A DNA stretch of 64,000 nucleotides from the NCBI RefSeq assembly GCF_038396675.1, contig NC_088928.1, positions 12,143,501 through 12,207,500 of the forward strand, written 5' to 3'. Both the position numbers and the translations under genes were made by a program. Numbering within the stretch: position 1 is the stretch's first letter; every line of letters begins with the position of its first letter. This document shows positions 23,768 through 33,480 of this stretch, piece by piece. Below the pieces are notes generated by a model that saw only the letters and a list, made by a program, of their open reading frames with translations, was not told where the DNA came from and did no database searches. Source of the DNA: Hydra vulgaris (taxonomy: Eukaryota; Cnidaria; Hydrozoa; Anthoathecata; Hydridae).

Positions 23768-23850
23768 GGCGCCAGGACCCCTTTGAGTGCGGGGCTCCTG
23801 GGTAGTTTCCAGATGGGCCCATTTATTAAGGCAGTACTATCTATAGTCAG
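23768..23850. mobile_element. Probable solo hAT-type terminus
   Basis: A GC-rich island beginning CACTGGCGCCAGGACCCC and ending near AGATGGGCCCATT in an AT-rich background. The terminal CASTGGCGCC resembles hAT ends. No partner terminus or duplication is visible. Confidence 0.3.
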
Positions 23851-23905
23851 TCATTTTCATAAATTGCCTCAACAAGGTGTTATTATAAAATATTCGCAGT
23901 AAGGT

Positions 23906-24200
23906 AAATACAAGAAAATAGAAGCTTATATAATTTTTGATTGTTTTGCGTACTAGTTAGAAATAAATACAAGAAAATAGAAGCTTATATAATTTTTGAT
24001 TGTTTTGCGTACTAGTTAGAAATAAATACAAGAAAATAGAAGCTTATATAATTTTTGATTGTTTTGCGTACTAGTTAGAAATAAATACAAGAAAATAGAA
24101 GCTTATATAATTTTTGATTGTTTTGCGTACTAGTTAGAAATAAATACAAGAAAATAGAAGCTTATATAATTTTTGATTGTTTTGCGTACTAGTTAGAAAT
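23906..24200. repeat. 59-bp minisatellite, five nearly identical copies
   Basis: The landmark AAATACAAG recurs at 23906, 23965, 24024, 24083 and 24142, and a truncated start lies at 24201, giving an exact 59-bp period. I see no differences between full units, so the expansion is recent. There are no unique spacers, which rules out a CRISPR-like array. Confidence 0.95.
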
Positions 24201-24704
24201 AAATACGACTAAAAAGAGTAAAAAAAAGTTAATGAAATAAAGAAAACAGTTTTTTATTGTAAATAAAAAAAAATGAGAAGAATTTTTTTCTTTATTTTCC
24301 GTATGAAGAAAACAAAACAGGCGGTGCACAGCGAGACAAATATTAAGTCATGAAAGACTTGAGTGAACTAAAACGTTAAAAACTAATTTTATTTTTATAC
24401 TAGCACAACAAGTTAATTTACAGTTGGCTGGGGAAGTTAAACAACATCTGATTGGTCTCAATCTTGGCTTGTCGATTGCATAACTCTGGGCATAAAAAGA
24501 TTAGCACAGGGTTTTAAACTATACTTTAAAGGAGTAATGAAAATGAATTACTTGTATTTATTTCATTTAAAACCTTGCACATATTTTTGAAGTTCAAGTC
24601 TTCTTCCATTGAGAATACTAAGTCTGTTTAAAGTTTAATTTATAATTATTTTGAACCAAACTTTTTGAATAGTTAAATAGAACCTAAAATGAGTTTCTTT
24701 ATAG

Positions 24705-24815
24705 GTATATTTGACATCATAAAATATATAACATCATAAAATATATGACATCATAAAATATATTGACATCATAAAATATATGACATCATAAAATTATGAG
24801 TATGACATCATAAAG
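24705..24815. repeat. ~17-bp tandem repeat (GACATCATAAAATATAT)
   Basis: Six or seven units with minor length changes. Confidence 0.85.
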
Positions 24816-25381
24816 CATAATTTATAAAAGTCGATGGAGTTTTGACTTCAAAAGGCTTATATTTTAGTTTTTAGATTCTTTCAACTTTGGATCGGTATCT
24901 CTTAAAAAAAAATAATTAATACTCTCTAGCGAACGTATTGTGGGTACCGATGGTGAGGCATTAAGTAATACATAGGTCAATATAGCAGTCAAGTGAAGTA
25001 GAGTCAATAGTTTAGAGTCAACTGAAGTAGGTCATTAGCAGTCAAGTGAAGGAGAGAAAATGCTCAAATGAGTTACACCATTAAAGTTCATTGTTTCTAA
25101 CTCTTTGTCATAATTTGACTCATCTTGCTCACATTATTTTTAGTATTTTAACTTTAGTTTTGTTGTTGTTGTTGAAACAAAAAATAATAAGCCCTGACGC
25201 AAGAAAAAATTAAAAAGAAAATGTACTTGACGGAAAGAAAATTTCAAAAAAAAAATTTCAAACTATTTATTTGCCGTCAGTTTGCATATAGTCAAGAAAT
25301 TTAGGTAAAACTATTTAAACAAACAGTGATACGAAGACAACAATATTGTACAAATATAAATCTTTGTGTTCATAAATGTTG
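24816..25381. other. AT-rich spacer
   Basis: No gene seen. Short repeats of AGTCAAGTGAAG near 24985-25045. Confidence 0.5.
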
Positions 25382-25389
25382 GTCAACGT

Positions 25390-28300
25390 TAGGGTTGAGC
25401 TTTTACCGAAAATTTACCGGTAAATCGGTAAAATTGTTTTACCGATTTACCGGTAAAATGATGTCGGTAAATTTCGGCAAATATTGTTTTTTTAATAACG
25501 TTGAAGGATGCTTGAAAATGTTTTAGAATGCTTAAAATGGCTCAACCAATAAATTAAAAATTTAATTAATAATTTAATTATCATTTTCCTGTCAACAAAG
25601 CTGTTGTTTGTTATGCTTGAAAAGTGATTTTGTTGGTATAGTTTTGTCTAAACACTTTAAGAAAAACGTTTTTACTTTCTTGTGACTTATTTATCAATCA
25701 ATGTATTTTGGAAAATGATATTACATCCACGGTCATTTACAAATAGTTATAAAACTAATATTAAGTAAATACCTATAAGTTGAGATAAAAAAATATTTTT
25801 TAACACAAATAATAATAAAAACGATGAACAATGAATTAATAATAATGATAACACTATAATCATAAAAAATAATATATTGAGTATAATATTTATAAATTTA
25901 CACTAAATAAAACCAATTAACTAAAATCAACAGAAAGAATTAAATAGTTTTAAATACTTAACATATATAAAAAGTAAAATAAAGAATAAGTACATCCGAG
26001 GAGATTTTTTAGATACAAAAAATTATAATAAACAACAACAACAAAAAAAAAAAAAAAAATAAAGAAAAACTAGACTGAATATAAAAAATAAAAATAATAA
26101 TAATACTAACAACTATAATCAATACTACTAGAATACAACCGTTACAATAATAATCCAAAAAACTTAAAATAAATACGTCACACTCTAATATAAAATAATT
26201 AAAATCTCCAACTAACAGATAGAAATAGATTAGGTGGGTAAAAATGTATAGGAAAAGTCAACAAACGAGAAAATCAGGAGCATTAAAACACAATACAAAC
26301 ACACACACACACACACACACAAAACAAAACATATATCATAATATTAAAAAACATAAAAATAGGGACAAAATCACAGAAAAAATAAAATTACACAACATTT
26401 AAACATAGAAATAAATTTTAAAAAGTATATATTTTTGTTAAACCTTCGACTTTTCGAATTTATAAAAACGTTCCATATTTTTCTTAACTTGCCTTTAACT
26501 TCTTTTTTTTTTCATACATTTTAATTTAAAGATATCTTTTTGTTGTATTTGATTGACATTTTTTTTCTTTTTTTTTATTTTGGCTTAATTTTGTTAATGC
26601 TTTCATTTATTCTTAATGCTTTCATTTATTCTTAATGCTTTCATTTATTCTTAATATATATATTTTTCTTTTATACTTTTAATAGTTTTTGTTTTTTTCT
26701 AAATGATTCTTTTTTCTTTCTTTTTCACCGTTACAAAAAAGCGACCGCCATTTGCAATGTCATTGCAAAGTCTTCATCATTCATATTTATTGTGGTCTTT
26801 ATCACTAAATTTGATTTGCGTTTTGGCAGAAACACTACACCTCAAACAAAGGGAAAACAGTTACTTGCAAAATTTGTGGAAATACAAGTCAATACACAAG
26901 TTCCACAATTGGAATGTGGTATCACTTAGACAAGAAACATGGAATCAAAAAGGTAACACAGGAAAAAGTGACACCAAAAGCTGCATCACAATCAAAAAGG
27001 CCTAAGATTTCAACTTTTTTTCAAAAGCAATCAATAGAAAAAGTGATTTCAAGACTTACAGCATTGGATGGATTTAGTTTCAATGCCATTGTTAACAGCT
27101 CTTTCATTCGATCTGCAATGTCTAAAAAAGGTTATGATTTCCCAAAAAATCACAAACAAGCAATCCAGTCAGTTAAAAAGTTTGCAACTGGCGTAAGGAA
27201 TGACTTTAAAAACACTTTCAATTCTTTAGTGACAATGGGAAAACGCTTTTCAATTACACTGGATGAGTACACTTCTTTGAAAAATCGAAGGTACATAAAT
27301 ATTAATATTCATCAAAAAAACAATCACTGGAATCTTGGCTTGACTCGAATTTCCGGATCTCTGCCGGCTGAAAAAGCTGCAGCTGTTGTCACTGAAAAAG
27401 TGGCAGAATTTGGGTTGAAACTAGGCAACAGCATTGTCTGCTCAGTTACTGATCGAGCTTCCATGATGGTTAAGTTCGGAAAACTGGTTCCAACCGAGCA
27501 TCAAACTTGTTATACCCACGGAATGCACTTGGCCGTTCAAGAAGTGCTATACGAGAAGCCTTCTCAACAAATCCAACAAAACATTTGAAGAAACAAGCGA
27601 CGACGACGAAGTCAGCAGCGACGAATCTGAATCTGACACCGAAGTCAGTTTTCTTGGTGCCGCCATGGATGAAAACATTCCCATTCCGAAAGTGAAAGTT
27701 CACTTGCAGTCTGTCATCACAAAAGTCAGAAAAATTGTCAAGTTATTTCAAAAATCGCCCGTCAAAAATGACGTCCTTCAAGAAGAAATTAAGAAAGAGC
27801 ACGGAAAAGAGGTTTCACTTATCCTTGACAGCAGAACAAGATGAATCAGTCTGCTGTCAATGATTCAACAGTTCCTCAAAGTCAAACATTTAATCAGAAA
27901 AGTATTGAAGGACATTTTTCCACATTTGATTTGCAGTGATGGTGAAGAAGACATTTTATCCGACATTGTTGTTGCTCTTGAACCAGTCAAATTAACAGCA
28001 GAAGCACTTTGCCGACAAAATGCAACTCTTCTTACTGCTGAAGGAATTTTCAAGTTTCTTGTGAACAGACTGAAACAACAAGATTCACCTCTTTACATTG
28101 CGATGAAGAGTGCAATTTTGAGACGTTTTGAAGAGAGAAGGCAGAGCAATCTTGTAAGCTTGTACAGATATCTTTCCAATCCAGAATGCTTGTCCGACAT
28201 TGAAGAGCATAAAGTTTTCAATATGCCTCCGAAGTCTGTACTTCAAAAGACCACCAAAAACTTGCTGTCTAGGCTTTTTCCAACAAATCCATATGACCTG

Positions 28301-28741
28301 GAGTTTATTCAAGAAGTGCATGGCTCAGAAACTCTTGACGAAAATCCACTTTTACTTGATGAGGAACTCAAGGAAGCAATTCAGCATTCGGCCAAAAAAC
28401 AGCGACACATTTCAAACAACGAATTCAAGGCCATTTCAAAAGAAATGTTGGTCTATGAAGCGACCGGAAAGAGAACTGCAAACCTTGAACTTTTGTTCAA
28501 TGCACTAGAAACCATCCCACCCAACAAGTATCGAATCTGAGCGAGCCTTTTCTGCCGCTGGATTATTTGTGACAAAAATTCGATCCAGAATGAGTGACAA
28601 TTTTTTATCCAAAAATAAATCTCAAACTAACATTAATGTCTTTTATTTACTTATTACTGCATTTTATGGTCTTCTGTTTATGCCATTTTATTTTTTACCG
28701 TTTTACCGGTAAATTTAAAAGTCGGTAAAAGCTCAACCCTA
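25390..28741 (+). mobile_element. hAT transposon with a perfect 8-bp target duplication
   Basis: The ends are TAGGGTTGAGCTTTTACC and its inverse, flanked by the identical 8-mer GTCAACGT (25382-25389 and 28742-28749), diagnostic of hAT insertion. Just inside the left end is a run of ACCGGTAAA / TTTACCGGT palindromic motifs; a shorter set lies at the right end. The 3352-bp element carries one transposase gene on the plus strand. A 1.3-kb AT-rich 5' region includes an (AC)n tract at 26298-26320 and a GCTTTCATTTATTCTTAAT tandem repeat at 26595-26655. Confidence 0.92.
26830..28640 (+). pseudogene. hAT transposase, BED zinc finger type, broken
   Basis: A BED finger opens the frame (CKICGNTSQYTSSTIGMWYH, then DKKH; about 26866-26940). 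The catalytic part follows, with FSITLDEYTSLKNRRY and a CSVTDRASMMV segment, and the C-terminal hAT dimerisation motif ESERAFSAAG lies at ~28533-28565. Defects: a frameshift near 27560-27590, an in-frame TGA at 27842 where Trp fits the family, and a one-base shift near 28520. No ATG lies in frame before the BED finger, so the N terminus is lost or lay in an upstream exon. Intact parts run 26914-27588 and 27860-28540. Few lesions and clean flanks suggest a moderately recent insertion. Confidence 0.85.
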
Positions 28742-28749
28742 GTCAACGT

Positions 28750-29447
28750 TATAAATATAATACTTTTTAGTTTCATTTCTTAGGCGAATATTTTTCATCT
28801 AAAACAACTTTTTTTAACACTAAAGTCATTAAAGCTACAAATTTACTTGGGCGAAGAAACTATTTCACATTGGTAAGTTTAGTTTTTACTAGCATTGGGC
28901 CAGTAGTTAGCAGAACTTCCAATAACCGAAAGTAAAAAAACCGAAGGTTTCAAAATTATATTTTTAGCATTAGACTTTCATGTTAGTATGATCATAGACC
29001 AAGAAAACAATTTTTATAAATCTATTTTGTTGGAATTTTCTCAAGTTGAACTTTTTTTCTGTACAATTAAACTTTACAAATAGAATACAGAGGCGTAACT
29101 TCCCCAAAAATTTTTTTCCTGTTACATTTTAAAATGAAATATTTGCTATATCAAGTTGTTAAAACAAGATTAGGTATAAAAAATAATTTTTTTTATAAAT
29201 TAAAAAAAAGATCTCAGAATCTCTGCTCCAAATTATTATAAAAATAAAAAAACATTGAAATTACAATTGAGGGAAACCTTCATATATACCTTCAATATCA
29301 AACTTTACCTCACATATGACTATGACAGAAATTTTAAAGTCATTACAGCTATTCTATATTCATACGTAGTAACTCTTAGAATGCTATCAAGAATAGAAAA
29401 AAAAGTTGAGAAATATCATAAAATTTTTTTTATTTATTCAACTACCA
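28750..29447. other. AT-rich spacer
   Basis: No gene recognised; a 100-codon plus frame at the right edge is the antisense of the hAT fragment. Confidence 0.5.
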
Positions 29448-29770
29448 TTAAATATGAATTTTTGTTGCTTCTTTATTCTCAAATTCCGCAATTACAATAT
29501 CTAATTCTAATGTTTGTACTTTTTCGTTCTCTATTGCCGAAATTCCACAATGTTTGAGACGCTCCTGAGACATGCTATTTCTTAAATATGTTTTGATTAA
29601 CTTTAATTTGCTAAAGGATCTTTCTGCTTTAGCAACTGTCACAGGTATTGTCATCAATAGTAACACTGATAAGTTTACACCTGAAAAACTGGACTCCATA
29701 AAACTGTATTTGATGAGCAGTATGTTGGCTAAACCTTTTATTGTAGTTGTTTCTCTGATATCATGTGATG
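29448..29770 (-). pseudogene. hAT transposase C-terminal fragment
   Basis: The minus frame contains LMTIPVTVAKAERSFSKLKL, then KTYLRNSMSQERL, the conserved hAT C-terminal dimerisation region (ZMYM1-like subgroup as I recall it). It ends with a stop at 29448. Upstream the frame runs into the left inverted repeat of the virus-like element, so the element seems to have inserted here. I find no matching hAT sequence beyond its right end. Confidence 0.75.
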
Positions 29771-29968
29771 ATAGGTGAATGTCACATTTATCGTTCCCGT
29801 CCATCCGTCTGCCTTTTTTTAAAATAATAACGTCGCATAATCCGATAAAAAAAGATCTTAAAAATATTTTGATCTTAAAAAAAAAAATTTTATTTTAAAA
29901 TTTTAAAATGTTTAACGAAGCGTAACCAAAGATATATAAAGGAAAAAAAATTTTTATTAGTCATTTAA

Positions 29969-30124
29969 ATGGAATCGAAAAACAAACCGTTATAACAATT
30001 TGAGACTACTACAAATGTGGCATTGGTAAAACCGCATAATTCATAACCGCCTAAACCAAAACCAGAATATATCCTAGATCCCAATATGAATTATTATCGT
30101 TATTTCGGCAGAATTCGTTACTAA
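29969..30124 (+). pseudogene. Small virus-like gene, two in-frame stops
   Basis: Starts at ATG 29969 and keeps one frame for 52 codons to TAA at 30122, interrupted by two TAA codons. The middle is Lys/Pro-rich (PPKPKPEYILDPNM) and the end is Tyr/Arg-rich (NYYRYFGRIRY). No family recognised. It opens the rightward gene set next to the left terminal repeat. Confidence 0.4.
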
Positions 30125-30135
30125 GGTGAAAAATA

Positions 30136-30297
30136 TTGAATGGTATAGTTATAAAAAAAGTTGGTACGATTATAGCGCTTACACCAATCATTATTATCGT
30201 TGTACTTGGAGGTTATTTATTTGGAGCATTATTAGCTGGGTTTATTATACTTGGAACAATTTTGGGTTTATATTGCAATATATCTGCGAAAAAATAA
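30136..30297 (+). CDS. Small hydrophobic protein, probable membrane protein
   Basis: The frame from a TTG at 30136 encodes 53 residues that are almost wholly hydrophobic: VGTIIALTPIIIIVVLGGYL, then FGALLAGFIILGTILGLY, ending NISAKK. Two membrane segments with a short turn are expected. There is no ATG in frame, so the start is uncertain or lost. Overlapping frames give less natural proteins. Function unknown; small membrane proteins occur in many large DNA viruses and Polintons. Confidence 0.45.
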   Translation: MNGIVIKKVGTIIALTPIIIIVVLGGYLFGALLAGFIILGTILGLYCNISAKK

Positions 30298-30320
30298 TAA
30301 AATTTTGAATATAGAAATAT

Positions 30321-30546
30321 ATGAAACTCGTGTATATAAAAGTTTTGAGAACTTTATATCTTGATATTAAAGTGTATAGCTATACCTTTTATAGGACTTG
30401 GATATAGTTTTTATGGTTTTGTGGTAGAAGTAAAATTATTTAAAATAATATGTGCAGGAATTTTTATATATTTTTATTTTACGTATTTAGTAATTATTGA
30501 AACGATTCATTGTTATAAAAAAGATCGAGAAGAAAAAACATTGTAA
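30321..30546 (+). pseudogene. Small membrane protein, frameshifted start
   Basis: An ATG at 30321 opens MKLVYIKVLRTLYL, but the frame shifts near 30361 to ILKCIAIPFIGLGYSFYG. It then continues through a hydrophobic helix to a charged tail (KKDREEKTL) and a stop at 30544. Two hydrophobic segments. No family recognised. Confidence 0.4.
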
Positions 30547-30583
30547 TACAAATTTTTTTATTATTTTTAATATAATAATACAA

Positions 30584-30799
30584 TTATTTACCAATTCGAT
30601 TGATTTTGTACGATATTCCACCTGAAAAAGCGCCACCCAAAACAGCTTTTTCTATGGTAGGTAAAAGACTTGGTTCAAGACTTGGTAAAAATCGGAATGC
30701 GATTGCTCCCAGTACTGGTAAAAATTCTCCACGTATTCGTCTTGTTCTTCTATAACGTCTTTGTTTTTTATGTCTTTTTCTAATAGTTTTTTTGTACAT
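30584..30799 (-). CDS. PX-like core protein, 71 residues
   Basis: Intact frame from ATG 30799. Residues 3-23 are almost all Arg/Lys (KKTIRKRHKKQRRYRRTRR), followed by IRGEFLPVLGAIAF, a longer hydrophobic stretch and a Gly-rich end. A basic arm and then an RG-x-x-LP hydrophobic segment is the pattern of the adenovirus core protein X (mu) precursor and of PX in adintoviruses and some Polintons, which bind and condense the viral genome. It starts 5 nt after the stop of the 50-residue gene upstream and shares its RG[KE]FLP motif. The match rests on short motifs, so homology is likely rather than shown. Confidence 0.6.
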   Translation of the reverse strand: MYKKTIRKRHKKQRRYRRTRRIRGEFLPVLGAIAFRFLPSLEPSLLPTIEKAVLGGAFSGGISYKINRIGK

Positions 30800-30804
30800 T
30801 TTAA

Positions 30805-30957
30805 TTAACGTGGTATGAGAGAAGATAATAAAGTTGGTGCTACAAGTGCTGCTAACAATGGTAGAAATTTACCGCGCATTCGTCTTCTTAAACGTTTTCT
30901 ACCTGCGCCTTTTAACGGGGGTAAATAAACTCTTCCTCTTCCTCTTTTTTTATGCAT
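30805..30957 (-). CDS. PX-like core protein, 50 residues
   Basis: Intact frame from ATG 30957 to TAA 30805. The N-terminal half is basic (HKKRGRGR and AGRKRLRRRMRGKF), and the C-terminal half is hydrophobic (LPLLAALVAPTLLSSLIPR). It has the same RG-x-FLP-x-L core as its 71-residue neighbour downstream, so the two probably arose by duplication. Expected role: DNA condensation or capsid core, as for adenovirus mu. Both are intact although larger genes in the element are broken; short genes are also smaller targets for mutation. Confidence 0.6.
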   Translation of the reverse strand: MHKKRGRGRVYLPPLKGAGRKRLRRRMRGKFLPLLAALVAPTLLSSLIPR

Positions 30958-31171
30958 TACGATGATTTTGAGTTTAGCTTATGTTTTTTTATATTTTAAA
31001 TACCTAACTCGTTTTTTTAACACATGTAAATTTACTTTTTTGTATTTGTTATTTATGTTAATTTGTTACGTTTACGTTGCGAAATAATTAGGACTTTAGC
31101 GAAAAGTCTGAATTGAGGCAAACTATTGTATAAGTGTACAGTAAAAAGTGTTTTTAGGAAAATATCTAAAT

Positions 31172-31408
31172 CACCTGTACCTCGGGTTCGTTTTTTAAAT
31201 CATTTTCTTGTTTTTCTTTTACACTCGGTACAACAAAATTTTTTCACGCATTACGTTGTTTTTGTAGATAATCGAGCGTGTAACCTCCTATATCTGATTT
31301 AATTAGTCGTTTCGCTAAATTTTTAACTCGAGTTATAAATTTACCTCTACCTCTATGACCACGATGTCTACGACGATGTCCGCTTCTTCTAATACGTCTT
31401 CGAGTCAT
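31172..31408 (-). CDS. Basic core-like protein, 54 residues, possibly truncated by a TGA
   Basis: From ATG 31408 the frame gives an Arg/His/Gly-rich arm (TRRRIRRSGHRRRHRGHRGR), then GKFITRVKNLAKR and GGYTLDYLQKQRNA, with TGA at 31244-31246. The RG-KF at residues 21-24 is shared with the two PX-like proteins. After the TGA the same frame stays open for about 24 more codons with charged residues, to about 31172, so the ancestral product may have been longer. A DNA-binding virion core protein is the likely role. Confidence 0.5.
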
Positions 31409-31433
31409 AAAAATGATTAAATAAAAAAAAAGC

Positions 31434-31637
31434 TTTTTTTTTTTTTTTTAGTTATAAGTTTGCCCCCGCCATATGTATATTTTACCAAAACTCTCGTATT
31501 GGTAAAATATACACATGGCGGGGGCAAGAAGAAGACAAAACATTCTTATTGCCAAGCTCCCAGTAATCCGTAAATAATATAGCTATCAAATCCTGTCATT
31601 AAAAATGTTATCAAATATATAAAGAAAAAAAAGAAAG

Positions 31638-31668
<31 letters not shown>

Positions 31669-33418
31669 CAAACAAACAAACAAAAAAAGACAAAAAAATA
31701 AAGATAATAAATTTTAAAACTTATTTTCAAATATAATTGAACACAAAGCAAAAATAAAAAAGAAACAAACAAACAAAAAAGATATCGAAACTATATTAAA
31801 ATGTTTTTAATTATTGCGATTAAGAATTCTTAATTAGGAAATATAATGAAAAGAATTTAAACTTCTACAGAAAGACCTTTAGTTTTTCATAAAAAGAAAA
31901 TAAAAAATAAGTTTTTTAGTGAACTAAGTTTTTAAACCTTTGCAAATAAAATGAAAATACACGATACAATATTTTAAAGGCCAACAATTAAATATAGCTC
32001 TAGAAGAAGTCCTTCATGTTTTGATTAATTAAAATTATTTCTTTTAGTTTTGATTTAAAAATATTTATGTTTGCAAGCGTTTTGATGTCATTTCAAATTA
32101 CTTTAGTCCATAGTTGTGGGCCTCTAGCTGTGATAGAAAACTTCAAGTGGCTTCAAAGTGATTTTTAGCTTGAACATAATTATTGTTTGCATGTCTAATG
32201 AGGTATTTGTGCTGTATTTTTTTAAATAGCGTTTTAAAAATATTTGGTATCGTATCGTTATTGATTTTATACATAAAAATTAAATGATGATATATATTTA
32301 TTTGGTAAACATTTCAGATTTTTAGATTAATAAATAGTGGTTGTGAATGAGAGAGACGGTCTGCGTTGGATATTATTCTTATGGCATGTTTTTGTTTGTT
32401 AAATAGTTTGTTTAGTTTTTTTTTATTGGTGCTGCACCAAGCAATGTTAGCATAATTGAGATAACAATGAATAAAAGAGAGGTAGATATATTTTAAGCAA
32501 GTTTGATTTAGATAAGGTTTTACCTTATAAAGTATGCCAATATTTTTGGAAATTTTATTGTCGATTAATTTTAAGTGGTTTATCCATGTGATATTTTCGT
32601 CAAGAAGAACACCTAGAAACTTCATTGAGTGTTCTCTTTTTATAAATTGATTCCCGATGCTAATATTTGAGAGCTTTAGAGGAATTTCGTCTCTTTGATA
32701 AAAGCGATGAAAAAAAATATACTTAGTTTTGGTTAAGTTTAATGACAATTTGTTTGTATTAAACCATTCAGTTACTTTTAACAGTTCTTCGTTGACTGTT
32801 TTAAATTGAGTTTTTATGTTACTATGGGAATAAAATAAATTGGTATCGTCAGCAAACAAAACAGAGTCTAAAATATTCGAAGCTCTGCTTAAGTCGTTAA
32901 TATAAATTAAAAATAAAAGCGGTCCTAAAATGGATCCTTGAGAAACTCCACAAGTGATTGTCCTATTGTCAGTTTTACCGCCATCATAAGAAACATACTG
33001 CTTTCTATTAGACAAGTAGCTTTTAAACCAAACTATATTTGCATTCTTAACTCCGTAATTTACTAGTTTTTTTACTAAGATATGGTGGTCAACTGTGTCG
33101 AAAGCTTTGCTAAGGTCTATAAAAATACCTAATGTATACTCTTTTTTTATCAAAAGCTCAAAAAATATCATGAACAAGTTTAAGAATAGCATGATCAGTT
33201 GAATGACATTTTTTGAACCCAAATTGTTTGTCGTATAAAATATTATTTGTTTCTAGAAAAGAGAATAGTCTATTATACATTATTCGTTCCAGTATTTTAG
33301 AAAAGCAAGGAAGAATGGAAATAGGTCTATCATTAGAGACATTAGAAAGATCACCCGATTTGAAAACTCGTATAGTTTGATTTTTTAGGAGTTTTTTTAG
33401 AAATAAATAGTCGTAAGC
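31434..33418 (-). mobile_element. 5'-truncated CR1/Jockey-like LINE inserted in the virus-like element
   Basis: Reverse transcriptase occupies 33350-32314, with RPISILPCFSKILERIM, FIDLSKAFDTVDHHIL, GVSQGSILGPLLFLIYINDL and the catalytic FADD box; the main intact frame is 33222-32314. The 3' end carries a stem at 31463-31529 (28 of 29 bp paired, TTGCCCCCGCC at its foot) and a poly(T) on the plus strand at 31434-31450, i.e. a poly(A) tail. Endonuclease and ORF1 are missing. AAGCTT occurs next to both edges and may be part of a target duplication. The LINE separates the core-protein genes from the large structural gene, so it arrived after the element. Confidence 0.8.
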
Positions 33419-33480
33419 TTATAAAAAATACAGTTCGAACACGGTTAAATTAACCAAAATAAAAATGTCCTATAGTCAAT

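Noticed and set aside
23906-24205. CRISPR-like periodic array
   Set aside because: Units are contiguous and identical with no unique spacers; it is a minisatellite in a eukaryotic sequence.
26703-27005. 100-codon plus frame before the hAT transposase
   Set aside because: Overlaps the BED finger in another frame; the BED frame carries the recognisable domain.
30126-30308. Trp/Tyr-rich 60-codon frame in the virus-like element
   Set aside because: The frame shifted by one base gives a coherent two-helix membrane protein, a better explanation.
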